The notes beneath the pieces were generated by a model. It worked only from the letters and a program-made list of their open reading frames with translations. It had not been told where the DNA came from and did no database searches. Both the position numbers and the translations under genes were made by a program. This document shows positions 16,580 to 24,656 of a stretch of DNA of 64,000 nucleotides, piece after piece. Position 1 is the stretch's first letter, and every line of letters begins with the position of its first letter. This stretch comes from Clostridia bacterium (GTDB lineage Bacteria > Bacillota > Clostridia > Oscillospirales > Butyricicoccaceae): positions 1 to 64,000 of the forward strand of contig JAFSZV010000010.1 in NCBI GenBank assembly GCA_017455565.1, in the 5' to 3' direction.

Positions 16580-17167
16580 TCAAATCTCTCCTTTCAGCTT
16601 CTTCATGATTTCCGCCCGGCGGCTTTCCAGCTTCCGGCGGTTGATCTCTTTCAGGTCGGCTTCCCGGGCCGACACGGACGTTGCCTCATAGGCCGGGAAG
16701 GTGCAGACGCTCACCTCAAAGAGCTGCCCGATTTTTTCGATCTCCCAGCGGCATTTTCCGCCGCCCAGATCCACATAGCGCTCGCTCTCGATCGTAAAGC
16801 CAAAGCTGCACTGATCCACGTCGCCACGGTCCACCCGGGCGTATAGATTCATGGCGTCGGTGTCGGCCTTATTGATCGTGATCCGGCCCCACAGGCCGTG
16901 ATCGTCCTGTTTGAGCTCCAGCGTCCCGTTTTTCGTCCGGCCCAGGACGAGGGTGGTGTCGTGATTCACCAGCGCCCGGGTGTCCTGGCCCATGCAGCCG
17001 TCAAAGGCGCCGGGCAGGATGATTTCTTCCGCGCCCTCCCACAGCACATAAGGCGTGTTAAACACCGAAAAATAACCCTCGATGTAGGCGTTTTTGTCAT
17101 CCTCCCGCAGCGTGTAACGCTGTGGCAGACTGCGGATCTGCCGCACGGCGGCATTGCGTTCTTCCAT
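16580..17167 (-). CDS. HK97-family prohead protease
   Basis: 195 aa. EGYFSVFNTPYVLWEG and IILPGAFDGCMGQDTRALVN lead to the catalytic His in NHDTTLVLG and the Ser in VDQCSFGFTIESE, all expected in the U35 family. It cleaves the capsid delta domain during maturation. The start overlaps the portal stop and the stop is 3 bases before the capsid start. Confidence 0.93.
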   Translation of the reverse strand: MEERNAAVRQIRSLPQRYTLREDDKNAYIEGYFSVFNTPYVLWEGAEEIILPGAFDGCMGQDTRALVNHDTTLVLGRTKNGTLELKQDDHGLWGRITINKADTDAMNLYARVDRGDVDQCSFGFTIESERYVDLGGGKCRWEIEKIGQLFEVSVCTFPAYEATSVSAREADLKEINRRKLESRRAEIMKKLKGEI

Positions 17168-18348
17168 CAATTCTCACCCCCTTCATTGAGCTTTTTCTGA
17201 TCGCCGATGCGATCTAGCGGGATATAATTCTCCAGCACCACCAGCTCATCCAGGCCGTCCTTGGGGCTCAGCTCCACCCAGTCACGGACCTCGTTGCCGG
17301 TCATGATGCCCCGCACAAAAAGCGTAGAGCCCACCGTGCTCAGCTCCTGCATGCTGTAGGAGTAAAGGCGGCGGGTAGAAAACTTAAAGTAGAGATCATC
17401 CGACCAGAGCAGCTTGCGGGTCAGTTCCTGGGCGATGATGTTGGAGATAGAGGTTGCGGTGGTGCGGATCATGTTGTTGTGCTCGGCGGCGTTGTAGTTG
17501 CCGGCGCCCACCATGTAAGGCGTCACGCCCACGATGCTGGCCACGGCCTTGCTGTCGATGGCCACGTTGTCGGCGATCGCCAGATCATTGAGCGACAGCG
17601 GCTTGACCTGGCTTACGTCCATCAGATCAGCCGGGAGGATCCACGGTGCGCCGCTCTCGCTGTCGGCCAGATAGGCGTCGCGGATCTTCTTCCGGCCGCT
17701 TTCGTCGGCCAGCTCGCCGGCGTCGGCGTTGACCCGCACGATCAGCGGCGGTTTCCATTTGTCCGCCAAAAATCCCCGGCGGGTTTTGGATGCCTGCCGC
17801 AGGTTGCGGCTGACCTCCTGCAGCGACGCCGTCAGCCCCATCCCGTTCCACGGCTCTGCCGGGTCCGGGCGGTAGACAAAGTGCAGCACGCTGTCCGACG
17901 GATAAGCCCGGCCACGCCACAGGACCTCATAGGTCTGTCCCCGGTCGTGGGTCACGGCATAGGCGCCGGGCATGGGCTCCAGCTCGGTGAGATAGCCGGC
18001 CTCGCTGTGGGGCAGCAAAAAGGCGCTGCCGTGGCTGTCGGTGAGCATGGTCACCACGATCCATTGCACCAGCCCCTTCCGGCTCCCGTGCCGCCAGGGG
18101 CCGATGTCCATAAATCGGGCCAGCCCGTCCTTGATCCGCACGTCGCCGGCCTCGGTGTTGCGCATCAGCTGGATGGTGGCATTGCTGATGATGTCGGCCA
18201 GCCCGCCCACGGCGCTCTGGATGGCAGGACAGTCCATCAGTCTCACGTAGCCGGCGGCCGCCAGGCTTTCGGGCCCGCTGAGATAAGCGGCAAGGAGGAC
18301 GTTATCCCGTCGCTTCCAGGGCGGACGCCAGCCGCGCGCTTTGCTCAT
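17167..18348 (-). CDS. HK97-family phage portal protein
   Basis: 393 aa. Typical segments: WKRRDNVLLAAYLSGPESLA, HGSAFLLPHSEAGYLTELEP, ASKTRRGFLADKWKPPLIVR, and VGVTPYMVGAGNYNAAEHNN. It forms the dodecameric DNA gate. The ATG at 18348 overlaps the terminase stop (ATGA). Confidence 0.93.
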   Translation of the reverse strand: MSKARGWRPPWKRRDNVLLAAYLSGPESLAAAGYVRLMDCPAIQSAVGGLADIISNATIQLMRNTEAGDVRIKDGLARFMDIGPWRHGSRKGLVQWIVVTMLTDSHGSAFLLPHSEAGYLTELEPMPGAYAVTHDRGQTYEVLWRGRAYPSDSVLHFVYRPDPAEPWNGMGLTASLQEVSRNLRQASKTRRGFLADKWKPPLIVRVNADAGELADESGRKKIRDAYLADSESGAPWILPADLMDVSQVKPLSLNDLAIADNVAIDSKAVASIVGVTPYMVGAGNYNAAEHNNMIRTTATSISNIIAQELTRKLLWSDDLYFKFSTRRLYSYSMQELSTVGSTLFVRGIMTGNEVRDWVELSPKDGLDELVVLENYIPLDRIGDQKKLNEGGEN

Positions 18349-20480
18349 GTGATCTCCTCCTCTCGGTCCGGTCCGCCGAACCACGCAGATCCGGCGGCGC
18401 TTTTGCTTGTCATGTCTTCCAGATAGGCACAGGCCGCAAAGACGGCCGCGTCAAAGATGTCGATGCGCAGCTCCGGCGCGATCTTTTGGTACTGGACGGC
18501 GTCGTCGGTCTTTTCCACCGCCGCCACGTTCTGCACGCAGTACTCAAACGGCTCGGCGTGGCAGTAATAGAGCGTGCCGCGCTTGGCGCTGGCCTCTAAA
18601 TACCGAAAGCCCTCGGATTTCCGGTAAAAGAGCTGCGGCTGGTCCCGCACCGGGAACCGGGCCTTTTTCATGGCCACGTAATATTCGCGGCAGAATTTCC
18701 GGTCGTGGCCGATGATCCGAAATTTATGGCCGGCGCTGCGCTTTTCCTCGTACCATCGCACCACGTCGATGTGATTGGTGATGTTGTCGTTGGTCATGTC
18801 CAGCCAGCCGTCATCCAGCCAGCCGAAGAGCGGGATCTGATCCTGCTGCGCCTTGACCATGGCAGCCGGCCGCGGGAACCAGGCGTGCGGGATGATGATG
18901 TCCACGCCGTTATAGTGGCCGAAGATGCAGGCCGCCGTCAGGTCGTGGAGCTTGGACAGGTCCACGCCGCCGTACCACTTGATGGGCAGCTTGGCCAGCT
19001 CGGCAAGCGTCCAGTTATACTTTCGATCGCTTGTCCGGAACTCCTCGATGTCAAACCACGCCCGCAGGGCGGCCGTGAAGACGTTCAGGCTCTTGTTCAA
19101 AAACTCAGGCCGGAGCTGCGGATCGGCCGCCGCCTGGGCGGCGTCGTCGATCATGCTCTGAGGCCGGATGGAGTGCCCCCAGCCGGGGCTTGCCGCCCGG
19201 AGCACGGCGGGATCGGTGATATCCACCTCGCCGCTGGGCGTCCTGGGCGCCCGGGCGATAAAGATAAAGATCCGGTCGGCCCAGGCATCCTTGACGGTGC
19301 CGTCCAGGATCTTGGACAGCAGCTCCACACGCTTGGCCAAAAAGCCCTGGGCATTGTCGCCGCCGGAGCTGATGACGATGATCAGCTTGTTGGTGTAGGC
19401 CTTGGTGGCGTCGCGCAGGATTTGGTACTGCTTCGGCCCTTTATAGGTGTGCGCCTCATCCGCGATGATGATGTTGGCGTTAAAGGAGTCCTGCTTGTCC
19501 GGGTTGGCCGCCAGGGCGTTGATGGAGACAAAGCCGTCGCCGATGTCGCCGGAGATCGAGCGCTCCATGTTGTTGTCGATGATCCGCAGCCCGCAGGCCG
19601 GATCGTCGTCCACGGTGATCCGGTTCCGGCGGAGGTTGTACTTCAAAAAGTCAAAGCCCTCCAGCGCCTGCTTGAGGGCGCCGCCCACCTCGTAGACCTT
19701 CGAGCCGGAGGCCCGCTCATAAAGGGCCAGCGCCCAGGCCAGCGCCGCGGCAAAGGTCGTCTTGATGTTTTTTCGGGGGACGAAGTCCAGGCATTCCTGG
19801 AAGCGCCGCTCCCGGCTGCCCGGAAGATAAAAGCCCATCAGGTTCCAGACGATGAACTTGTGGTAAGGCAGGAGGATGAACGGGGTCCCGCGCAGGGGCG
19901 TGGCGTCGATGGCTTCGCCCTGCTGGTGGCAGACGGTGGTCTCGATGATGGCGATGATCTCACAGGCCGGCTCCGGCCGAAAATCCCACTTCCCGGTGTC
20001 CAAATCTGACACGTAGCGCCGGCATGCCTGGACGATCTCCTGGCAGAGCCCGGATTCGCCGGAGAGCACGCTCTCCACAAAGCCGTCCACCTCCGCCTGG
20101 ATGTCCGAGGCGTGATCCAGGGCGTAATCGTGAGCCGCGTCCAGCAGCTCCTCGATGCGGCTCTTCCCGGCGGCGCCGGTGTCCAGAGCGTTGCGCACTT
20201 TGTTGAGGCCGGTGGGCGTCAGACCCAGCTGATTCCGCAGAGCGGTGACGTCCTTTCGCATCTGCTCCACCACGGCCCAGTTGGGGTCCTTGGCGGTGTA
20301 CTTTCCGCCGGTCTTGTTCACCAGCTCGGCCACCATTTTGCCGCCGGCTGCCCGCCAGGCTTTCTCGGCCCGGGAGAGCTCGCGCTCGGCCTTGGCCAGC
20401 TGCTTGATCGTCGGCTCGAAGATCGCGTTGTAGGTCCCCACCGAGACCATGCTGTCCCGGATCATCTGCTCTTTGCCCAT
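18345..20480 (-). CDS. Terminase: fused P27-type small and large subunits
   Basis: 711 aa in one uninterrupted frame. Residues 1-~98 match P27-family small terminases (KQLAKAERELSRAEKAWRAA ... QLGLTPTGLNKVR). Residues ~110-711 are a YmfN/Terminase_1-type large subunit: Walker A-like PRKNIKTTF at 235-242, Walker B IIIADEAH at 337-344, nuclease-type GGVDLSKLHDLT with Asp507. The two are normally separate adjacent genes. A strong ribosome site (GGAAGGAGGTGGACG) precedes the first ATG. A dispersed inverted repeat (VSDLDT, residues 157-162) lies early in the large-subunit part. An internal start for a free large subunit cannot be excluded. Confidence 0.9.
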   Translation of the reverse strand: MGKEQMIRDSMVSVGTYNAIFEPTIKQLAKAERELSRAEKAWRAAGGKMVAELVNKTGGKYTAKDPNWAVVEQMRKDVTALRNQLGLTPTGLNKVRNALDTGAAGKSRIEELLDAAHDYALDHASDIQAEVDGFVESVLSGESGLCQEIVQACRRYVSDLDTGKWDFRPEPACEIIAIIETTVCHQQGEAIDATPLRGTPFILLPYHKFIVWNLMGFYLPGSRERRFQECLDFVPRKNIKTTFAAALAWALALYERASGSKVYEVGGALKQALEGFDFLKYNLRRNRITVDDDPACGLRIIDNNMERSISGDIGDGFVSINALAANPDKQDSFNANIIIADEAHTYKGPKQYQILRDATKAYTNKLIIVISSGGDNAQGFLAKRVELLSKILDGTVKDAWADRIFIFIARAPRTPSGEVDITDPAVLRAASPGWGHSIRPQSMIDDAAQAAADPQLRPEFLNKSLNVFTAALRAWFDIEEFRTSDRKYNWTLAELAKLPIKWYGGVDLSKLHDLTAACIFGHYNGVDIIIPHAWFPRPAAMVKAQQDQIPLFGWLDDGWLDMTNDNITNHIDVVRWYEEKRSAGHKFRIIGHDRKFCREYYVAMKKARFPVRDQPQLFYRKSEGFRYLEASAKRGTLYYCHAEPFEYCVQNVAAVEKTDDAVQYQKIAPELRIDIFDAAVFAACAYLEDMTSKSAAGSAWFGGPDREEEIT
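19996..20012 (+). repeat. Dispersed 17-bp inverted repeat, copy 5 (one arm mismatch)
   Basis: GTGTCCAAATCTGACAC: one base in the right arm differs from consensus. It is located in the terminase gene. Confidence 0.7.
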
Positions 20481-20675
20481 CGTCCACCTCCTTCCGGCTG
20501 CCGTTCGCGCGGCCGCGTCGTTTGCGGGCGCATCCCGCGTCCGGGCGAGATCCAGTCTTGCCCGCGCGCCGGGTGCGTGCCTGCTTTCGTTCCCGTGCCG
20601 GCTGCCGCCCGGCTTTCCCCGTTTACCCCTCCGGCGGTTTTCCCGCCGTCGGAAAAAGGGGTCGCCTCCGGTGCA
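20481..20675 (-). other. Non-coding GC-rich gap between HNH and terminase; candidate cos region
   Basis: About 195 bases with no supportable gene in an otherwise gene-packed operon, rich in short GC palindromes. In HK97-type phages with HNH next to terminase, cos lies in this neighbourhood. No overhang sequence can be read from DNA alone. Confidence 0.4.
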
Positions 20676-20975
20676 TCAGCCGAAGGGATCCGGCGCATCT
20701 TGAGGGGGGGGAACCCTCCGTTGCCAGGCGAGCCCGCGCTCAGTGAGCTTACCGGTCTTGCGGTCGTGCATCGCGTTGTGCGCCTCTTGCGAGAGCGAGA
20801 TCAGATTCCAGCTGCACCACGCCCAGCCCGGAAACTCCTCCGCAGGCCACACGTGGTGGACCGTGGTGGCTGGGACAGGCACCGGGGAATACCGCGCCGA
20901 ATCCCGGCAGCGATAGCCGTCCCGCCGCAGCACCCGCGCCCGCAGGAGCTGCCATCGCTCGCCCTTGTAATCCAT
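20676..20975 (-). CDS. Phage HNH endonuclease
   Basis: 99 aa. HNH signature: VLRRDGYRC, then VHHVWP, and NLISLSQEAHNAMH. The ATG at 20975 (MDYKGERWQLLRARVL) has GGGGAGGTG upstream. HNH proteins beside the terminase of cos phages assist cos cleavage by the large terminase. One usual zinc-finger cysteine pair looks incomplete (C present, next pair missing), as in several phage HNH forms. Confidence 0.88.
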   Translation of the reverse strand: MDYKGERWQLLRARVLRRDGYRCRDSARYSPVPVPATTVHHVWPAEEFPGWAWCSWNLISLSQEAHNAMHDRKTGKLTERGLAWQRRVPPPQDAPDPFG

Positions 20976-21002
20976 CCCGTCACCTCCCCGGAAAAGCAAA
21001 AA

Positions 21003-21031
21003 CGCCCGACACCGCTGCAGGGTGTCAGGCG
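21003..21031 (-). terminator. Early/late terminator 1
   Basis: Hairpin CGCCTGACACC / GGTGTCGGGCG followed by TTTTT on the minus strand, 28 bases before the HNH start. Confidence 0.75.
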
Positions 21032-21068
21032 ATCAGGCTCTCGGCGTGCCAACTCGGAGCAAACAAAA

Positions 21069-21101
21069 AGCCCGACAACCCCGCATAGCGGTTGTCAGGC
21101 T
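21069..21101 (-). terminator. Early/late terminator 2
   Basis: Hairpin AGCCTGACAACC / GGTTGTCGGGCT followed by TTTTTG on the minus strand, directly at the stop of the Cys-rich KTR gene. With its neighbour it forms a tandem barrier between early and late genes, so late expression probably needs read-through control. Confidence 0.78.
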
Positions 21102-21322
21102 CAGGCTCGATGGCTCAGGCTCTCCGACGCTGTGTCGGTGATTTCCACCTCAAGCGCCGCGATGTTAACTTGCACCGTTGCGCCGCAGTGCCGGCAGTAA
21201 AGCGGCAGCTTCCGGGCCACGGTATCGGGATTGATCTGCAGGAGCTTCTTCCGGCCGCAGACCGGGCAGAGCACCCACCCATCCCTTGAGATCATCTTAC
21301 CAGATTTTCCCGCATTTTGCAA
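21101..21322 (-). CDS. Cys-rich KTR-family zinc-ribbon protein, 73 aa
   Basis: Two CxxC knuckles (VLCPVCGRK and LYCRHCGATV) around INPDTVARKLP define the Cys_rich_KTR family, often found on Firmicutes mobile elements. The TTG at 21322 is 8 bases after GGAGG and preferred; a later ATG at 21295 lacks a ribosome site. Probably a nucleic-acid- or protein-binding accessory. It is the last gene before the tandem terminators. Confidence 0.75.
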   Translation of the reverse strand: MQNAGKSGKMISRDGWVLCPVCGRKKLLQINPDTVARKLPLYCRHCGATVQVNIAALEVEITDTASESLSHRA

Positions 21323-21390
21323 GGGCAAACCCTCCTTTTTTACAATATGAAGCCAAAAAGTTATACACTCCCCAAGTCAGAAAAAATACA

Positions 21391-22149
21391 TTAGGCGCCT
21401 TTTGCCGCGGGCAGCGGCAGAACATAGCGCAGATAACTGAATTCGCCGTATTCATTTTGAACATTGCTTGCCTCCAGCTGCCACGCGCCGGGCGGCAATG
21501 TCAGCGTCTCGCCGTTGCCACACCATTCGTTTATCACGATGGGCCGGAGCAGGCCTTTGCTGGGCACCCACATCCGTTCGCCCACCCGCGGACTGCCGTG
21601 CTCCCGCGCCTCCTTGGTCAGGTAGATCGCCCAGCCGCGGTAATCCTCCGCCACCGTCGCGCCCGGCTGATCGGCGCCATCCAGTTGATTGAGCAGCTTG
21701 ATGTCAACGTCGTCACCGTCCTCGGCCCACAGTGCCCGGATCTCTTCAAAGTCCCGGCCGGTGGCGTTGAGGATCAAGTGATGGTGCCAGCGCCGGTCGC
21801 CGTGCCAGCCCTCGGTGCAGTAGACGTACCGCAGCACCTCGCCGCGCATCCGGCGGCTTTCCCGCAGGAGCCGGAGGAATCGTTTGATCCGCGTCACCGC
21901 CTGGGCTTTGTATTGAGGCAGCCGTGCGTCCCGGTAAGTCAGCGTCACGGCCAGATCGCCGGGCGAAAAGTTACAGGCCAGCAAGGTTTCGAGCTTTTGC
22001 CACGATGCCTTGTGATTGAGCATTTGCCGGACGGCCGAGCTGGAGCGGGCCCGCTGCTGCCGGATCCGCGCGCCGTCCCGCGGCAGCGCCGCCGTGTAAA
22101 GGCAGACGCTCACCAGCCGCCCGGCGATCTCCGTTTTCTTCCGTTTCAT
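21391..22149 (-). CDS. HUH-type replication/relaxase-like protein, 252 aa
   Basis: Contains the rolling-circle Rep motif set: DLAVTLTYRD (motif 1 region), WHHHLILNATG (HUH at 122-124) and WAIYLTKEA (Tyr176 with YxxK). This fits the REP/G2P-like family seen in some Firmicutes phages and plasmids. Such enzymes nick one strand and bind covalently through Tyr. It is the penultimate early gene, far from DnaB. A role in replication, nicking for packaging, or transfer is possible. The start overlaps the upstream stop. Confidence 0.75.
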   Translation of the reverse strand: MKRKKTEIAGRLVSVCLYTAALPRDGARIRQQRARSSSAVRQMLNHKASWQKLETLLACNFSPGDLAVTLTYRDARLPQYKAQAVTRIKRFLRLLRESRRMRGEVLRYVYCTEGWHGDRRWHHHLILNATGRDFEEIRALWAEDGDDVDIKLLNQLDGADQPGATVAEDYRGWAIYLTKEAREHGSPRVGERMWVPSKGLLRPIVINEWCGNGETLTLPPGAWQLEASNVQNEYGEFSYLRYVLPLPAAKGA

Positions 22150-22241
22150 CGGCTGTCCTCGCTCTCGCTGAGGCAGCGAAAGAACCAGCCTACGGCCAGC
22201 CCCGCCGCGAAGTAAAGCCCAAGCAGGAGCAGCTCAGCCAT
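22146..22241 (-). CDS. Tiny membrane protein, 31 aa
   Basis: MAELLLLGLYFAAGLAVGWF and FRCLSESEDSR: one hydrophobic helix and a charged tail. Start overlaps the YopX stop by 8 bases; stop overlaps the HUH gene start. The coding context and membrane composition support it; function unknown. Confidence 0.55.
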   Translation of the reverse strand: MAELLLLGLYFAAGLAVGWFFRCLSESEDSR

Positions 22242-22653
22242 CGGACTCACCCCGCAGAAGCTCCGCGTTGTCGATGATGTTGCCGATGATTTCGAAGCTC
22301 GGCCCGCTCTCGGCGTCCAGCAGATAAGCGCCGCCCGCCGTGCGTATCTCATAGCCGCACATGGTATCACTCCACTTGATGTAGCCCAGCTTGCCGGTCG
22401 GGATGCAAGGCAGCCGCAGCGCGGCCTTGAGGATGTCGCCCTCAAAGATCCGCGCACCGGAGCGGTCCCGCAGGCCGGTAAACTGCCGCACGGTGGAGGG
22501 ATCGACGTAAAAGCTGTCATTCCGGTGATCCGGATCAGCTGCAGGGCGATAGATCCACCACGCAGCCCCGAATGAGTCGACGCCCTTGCAGATGTAGCCC
22601 TCCACCCAGGAGCCGTCGTCTGTCGATTTTGCCTTAAATAAGATTTCCCGCAT
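22234..22653 (-). CDS. YopX-family phage protein
   Basis: 139 aa. The YopX pattern is clear: REILFKAKSTDDGSWVEGYI at the start, VDPSTVRQFTGLRDRSGARI and FEGDILKA, and a C-terminal FEIIGNIIDNAELL. Widespread in Firmicutes phage early regions; molecular role unknown, thought to be regulatory or replicative. Confidence 0.88.
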   Translation of the reverse strand: MREILFKAKSTDDGSWVEGYICKGVDSFGAAWWIYRPAADPDHRNDSFYVDPSTVRQFTGLRDRSGARIFEGDILKAALRLPCIPTGKLGYIKWSDTMCGYEIRTAGGAYLLDAESGPSFEIIGNIIDNAELLRGESDG

Positions 22654-22711
22654 AAAGCTCCTTTCTTCCGCCGACGCCTCCGGCCGAAGCCGGAGGCAGA
22701 CGGCAGATCTG

Positions 22712-23194
22712 TCACACCTCGCCCAGCACGTCCAGCGCGGCCACGGCCTCGCCCTCGGTCAAAAAGAGCGAGCGGCCGACTTGATTCAGCCGGCGGCGCT
22801 GGAAAAGCTGTCCGCCGGTGGGCGTCCGATAGACGGTGTCGATGTAGCAGCGGTTGGGCCGCTGGCCGATGGTGATGCTTTCCACCGTCACCGGCCGGAC
22901 GATGCCCGCCGACTTGATTGGCTGCCACACCGTCGCCCCGGGCGAAACAGGTAGCTCCACCGTGATCTTGTCATTTTCCATAAGGTCCTCCCTCCCCCGG
23001 AGGGCTTCGCCGCCCTCCGGGATGATGATATAATAATACTCCTCCGGCTCCGCCTGGCGGCGCAGTGCCCGGAGCTCCCGCAGGTTGCCGATCCAGATCA
23101 GCGCAAGGATGGCGGCCACCAGCAGCGCCAGAAGGATAAAGACATAATCGAGCCCACGCCGCAGCGCCTTGAGCTGCTCTCTGATCTCATCCAT
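22712..23194 (-). CDS. Early phage protein: membrane anchor joined to small cytosolic domain
   Basis: 160 aa. Residues 10-38 hold a membrane helix (YVFILLALLVAAILALIWIG) preceded by a short cytosolic helix. From Met72 (ATG at 22981, with its own GGGAGGA site) a second domain ends in GRSLFLTEGEAVAAL, the C-terminal motif also seen in the two small early proteins near 29 kb. Either one fused gene or two products by internal initiation. Confidence 0.6.
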   Translation of the reverse strand: MDEIREQLKALRRGLDYVFILLALLVAAILALIWIGNLRELRALRRQAEPEEYYYIIIPEGGEALRGREDLMENDKITVELPVSPGATVWQPIKSAGIVRPVTVESITIGQRPNRCYIDTVYRTPTGGQLFQRRRLNQVGRSLFLTEGEAVAALDVLGEV

Positions 23195-24656
23195 CCGACG
23201 CCTCCTTTTTCTGCGGCAGCGGCGTCCACCACAGCGGCGTCACCGCAAACGTGAGCTTCGATGCCGGGAAGCGCCACGCGCCATCTTCCCACAGTGCGAG
23301 CCTCACGCGGCTGTCGTCGCTCACCGGGAGGATCACCGACGCCAGCATGGATTTCTCCGGCGGCTTGGTCGAGCCCGGATACCATCCGCCCGCGCCGAGC
23401 TCCGGCTCGGGCCGCGCGGATGCCGGTGTGGGGTCGTCGGTGATCCCGCAAAGATAGTCGGCAGAGCAATCCAGCAGCCCGGCCACGGCGGCAACCGTTT
23501 CCATCTCACTGACGCCGTAGTTGTAGACGTTCAGGCCGGCGTCAAACTCCGGATCGGACAGGGCGGCATTGATCGCGGTGGTGTGCCATTGCGGGATGAG
23601 CCCGGTGGCCTTGGCGATGTCGTTGACCGTCAGCCGTTTGGCGTTGGCCAGCGGCATGATCCGCTGCCACACGGCGCGGACGCGCTGCCCGTTTTTCCGG
23701 CCCGCCGTCTTGTTTTTCCGCTCTTCCTCGGCCTTGCGCTTTTTGGCGGCGGCTTTCTCCTGCTTTTTCTTTTCCTCGGCCGCCGGGCAGCGGAAGGAGC
23801 AGTCCTTCCAGCAGCTCATGCAGCAGGTCGCCCCGTCGCACATTTCCCAGCTGTTGCGCACTTTGATGTCGTGCTCGGCAAAGCGCAGGCCGTTGGTGCA
23901 TTCGGGGCAGCCATTCAGGGAGGCCCTCGGATGCAGGTAAGCCTCAGCGTTGGCCAGCACCCTGCCGGTAACGTAGCCGTTTACCGATGATTTGGAGCTG
24001 CTCTCGGAGATCATTTTCTGCAGCACCTCCGGCATGCGGGCGATGTTATAGGCGGCGTCGGTGGAGATCTGGCCTTGCTCCCAGCGCAGCGTGAGATCCG
24101 TCCGCAGCTTGGTGCGGATCACCTTGAGGGTGTTGAGCTTTGTCTTGCTCACCTTAACGGCCTCTGCAACATGGTCGCGCATCCGACCCGGAAACTCCAC
24201 GCCCTTTTCCTGGAGCTCGTACAGCAGGCGCTCCACCCGCTCGGCCTGCATGCTCAGCTCGCCGTCGGTCATCCGCCGGGTGTCGGCGTTGGCCAGGATG
24301 AGCTTGAGCTCGGTCATTTCCGGCAGCGCGTCCGGCTGCTCGACGATGCAGGGCACCTTTGCAAATTGATCCTTACCCTCGTTGATCAGCAGCTTCAGCG
24401 CGGCCATGCGACGGTGACCGGAGATCACTGTGTACCCGCCGTCCTCAGGCCGCACCAGGATCGGCTGCTGCAGGCCCACCAGCTCGATGCTGCCCGCCAG
24501 CTCTTCCACGTTGGCCACGCTTACGCTGTAAAAATTCTTGGGATCGGGCCGAATCTTGTCGATGTCGATGTAGACGATCTGCTTTTCGCCGGTGTCCGAT
24601 TTGGACACCGACCCCAGCACGGCCGCCAGGTCAAAGCCTTTTTTGGTCTCGCTCAT
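23187..24656 (-). CDS. parB: ParB-family partition protein with Cys cluster and XRE-like domain
   Basis: 489 aa; ATG overlaps the ParA stop. Residues ~25-125: ParB N-terminal fold (YIDIDKIRPDPKNF, LVGLQQPILV, ISGHRRMAALKLL). ~128-215: central DNA-binding helices (SKTKLNTLKVIRTKLRTDLT, GQISTDAAYNIARMP). 250-290: eight cysteines (CPEC ... CDGATCCMSCWKDC ... C), a likely zinc site. ~293-325: Lys/Glu coiled coil. ~340-407: XRE-like HTH (LTVNDIAKATGLIPQWHTTA; AVAGLLDCSADYLCGITDDP). ~425-482: DUF551-like end (WYPGSTKPP ... TPLWWTPLP). A typical ParB is ~280-350 aa and lacks the last three parts. It probably binds the dispersed inverted repeats, one of which (VSKSDT, residues 17-22) is inside this gene. 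Confidence 0.85.
   Translation of the reverse strand: MSETKKGFDLAAVLGSVSKSDTGEKQIVYIDIDKIRPDPKNFYSVSVANVEELAGSIELVGLQQPILVRPEDGGYTVISGHRRMAALKLLINEGKDQFAKVPCIVEQPDALPEMTELKLILANADTRRMTDGELSMQAERVERLLYELQEKGVEFPGRMRDHVAEAVKVSKTKLNTLKVIRTKLRTDLTLRWEQGQISTDAAYNIARMPEVLQKMISESSSKSSVNGYVTGRVLANAEAYLHPRASLNGCPECTNGLRFAEHDIKVRNSWEMCDGATCCMSCWKDCSFRCPAAEEKKKQEKAAAKKRKAEEERKNKTAGRKNGQRVRAVWQRIMPLANAKRLTVNDIAKATGLIPQWHTTAINAALSDPEFDAGLNVYNYGVSEMETVAAVAGLLDCSADYLCGITDDPTPASARPEPELGAGGWYPGSTKPPEKSMLASVILPVSDDSRVRLALWEDGAWRFPASKLTFAVTPLWWTPLPQKKEASDG
24592..24608 (-). repeat. Dispersed 17-bp inverted repeat, copy 6 (inside parB)
   Basis: GTGTCCAAATCGGACAC on the minus strand, exact consensus, at codons 17-22 of parB. 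A centromere at the par locus itself is usual for ParABS. Confidence 0.88.

Noticed and set aside
15140-16846. 568-codon plus-strand frame opposite the capsid gene
   Set aside because: Composition typical of antisense reading; the capsid is unambiguous.
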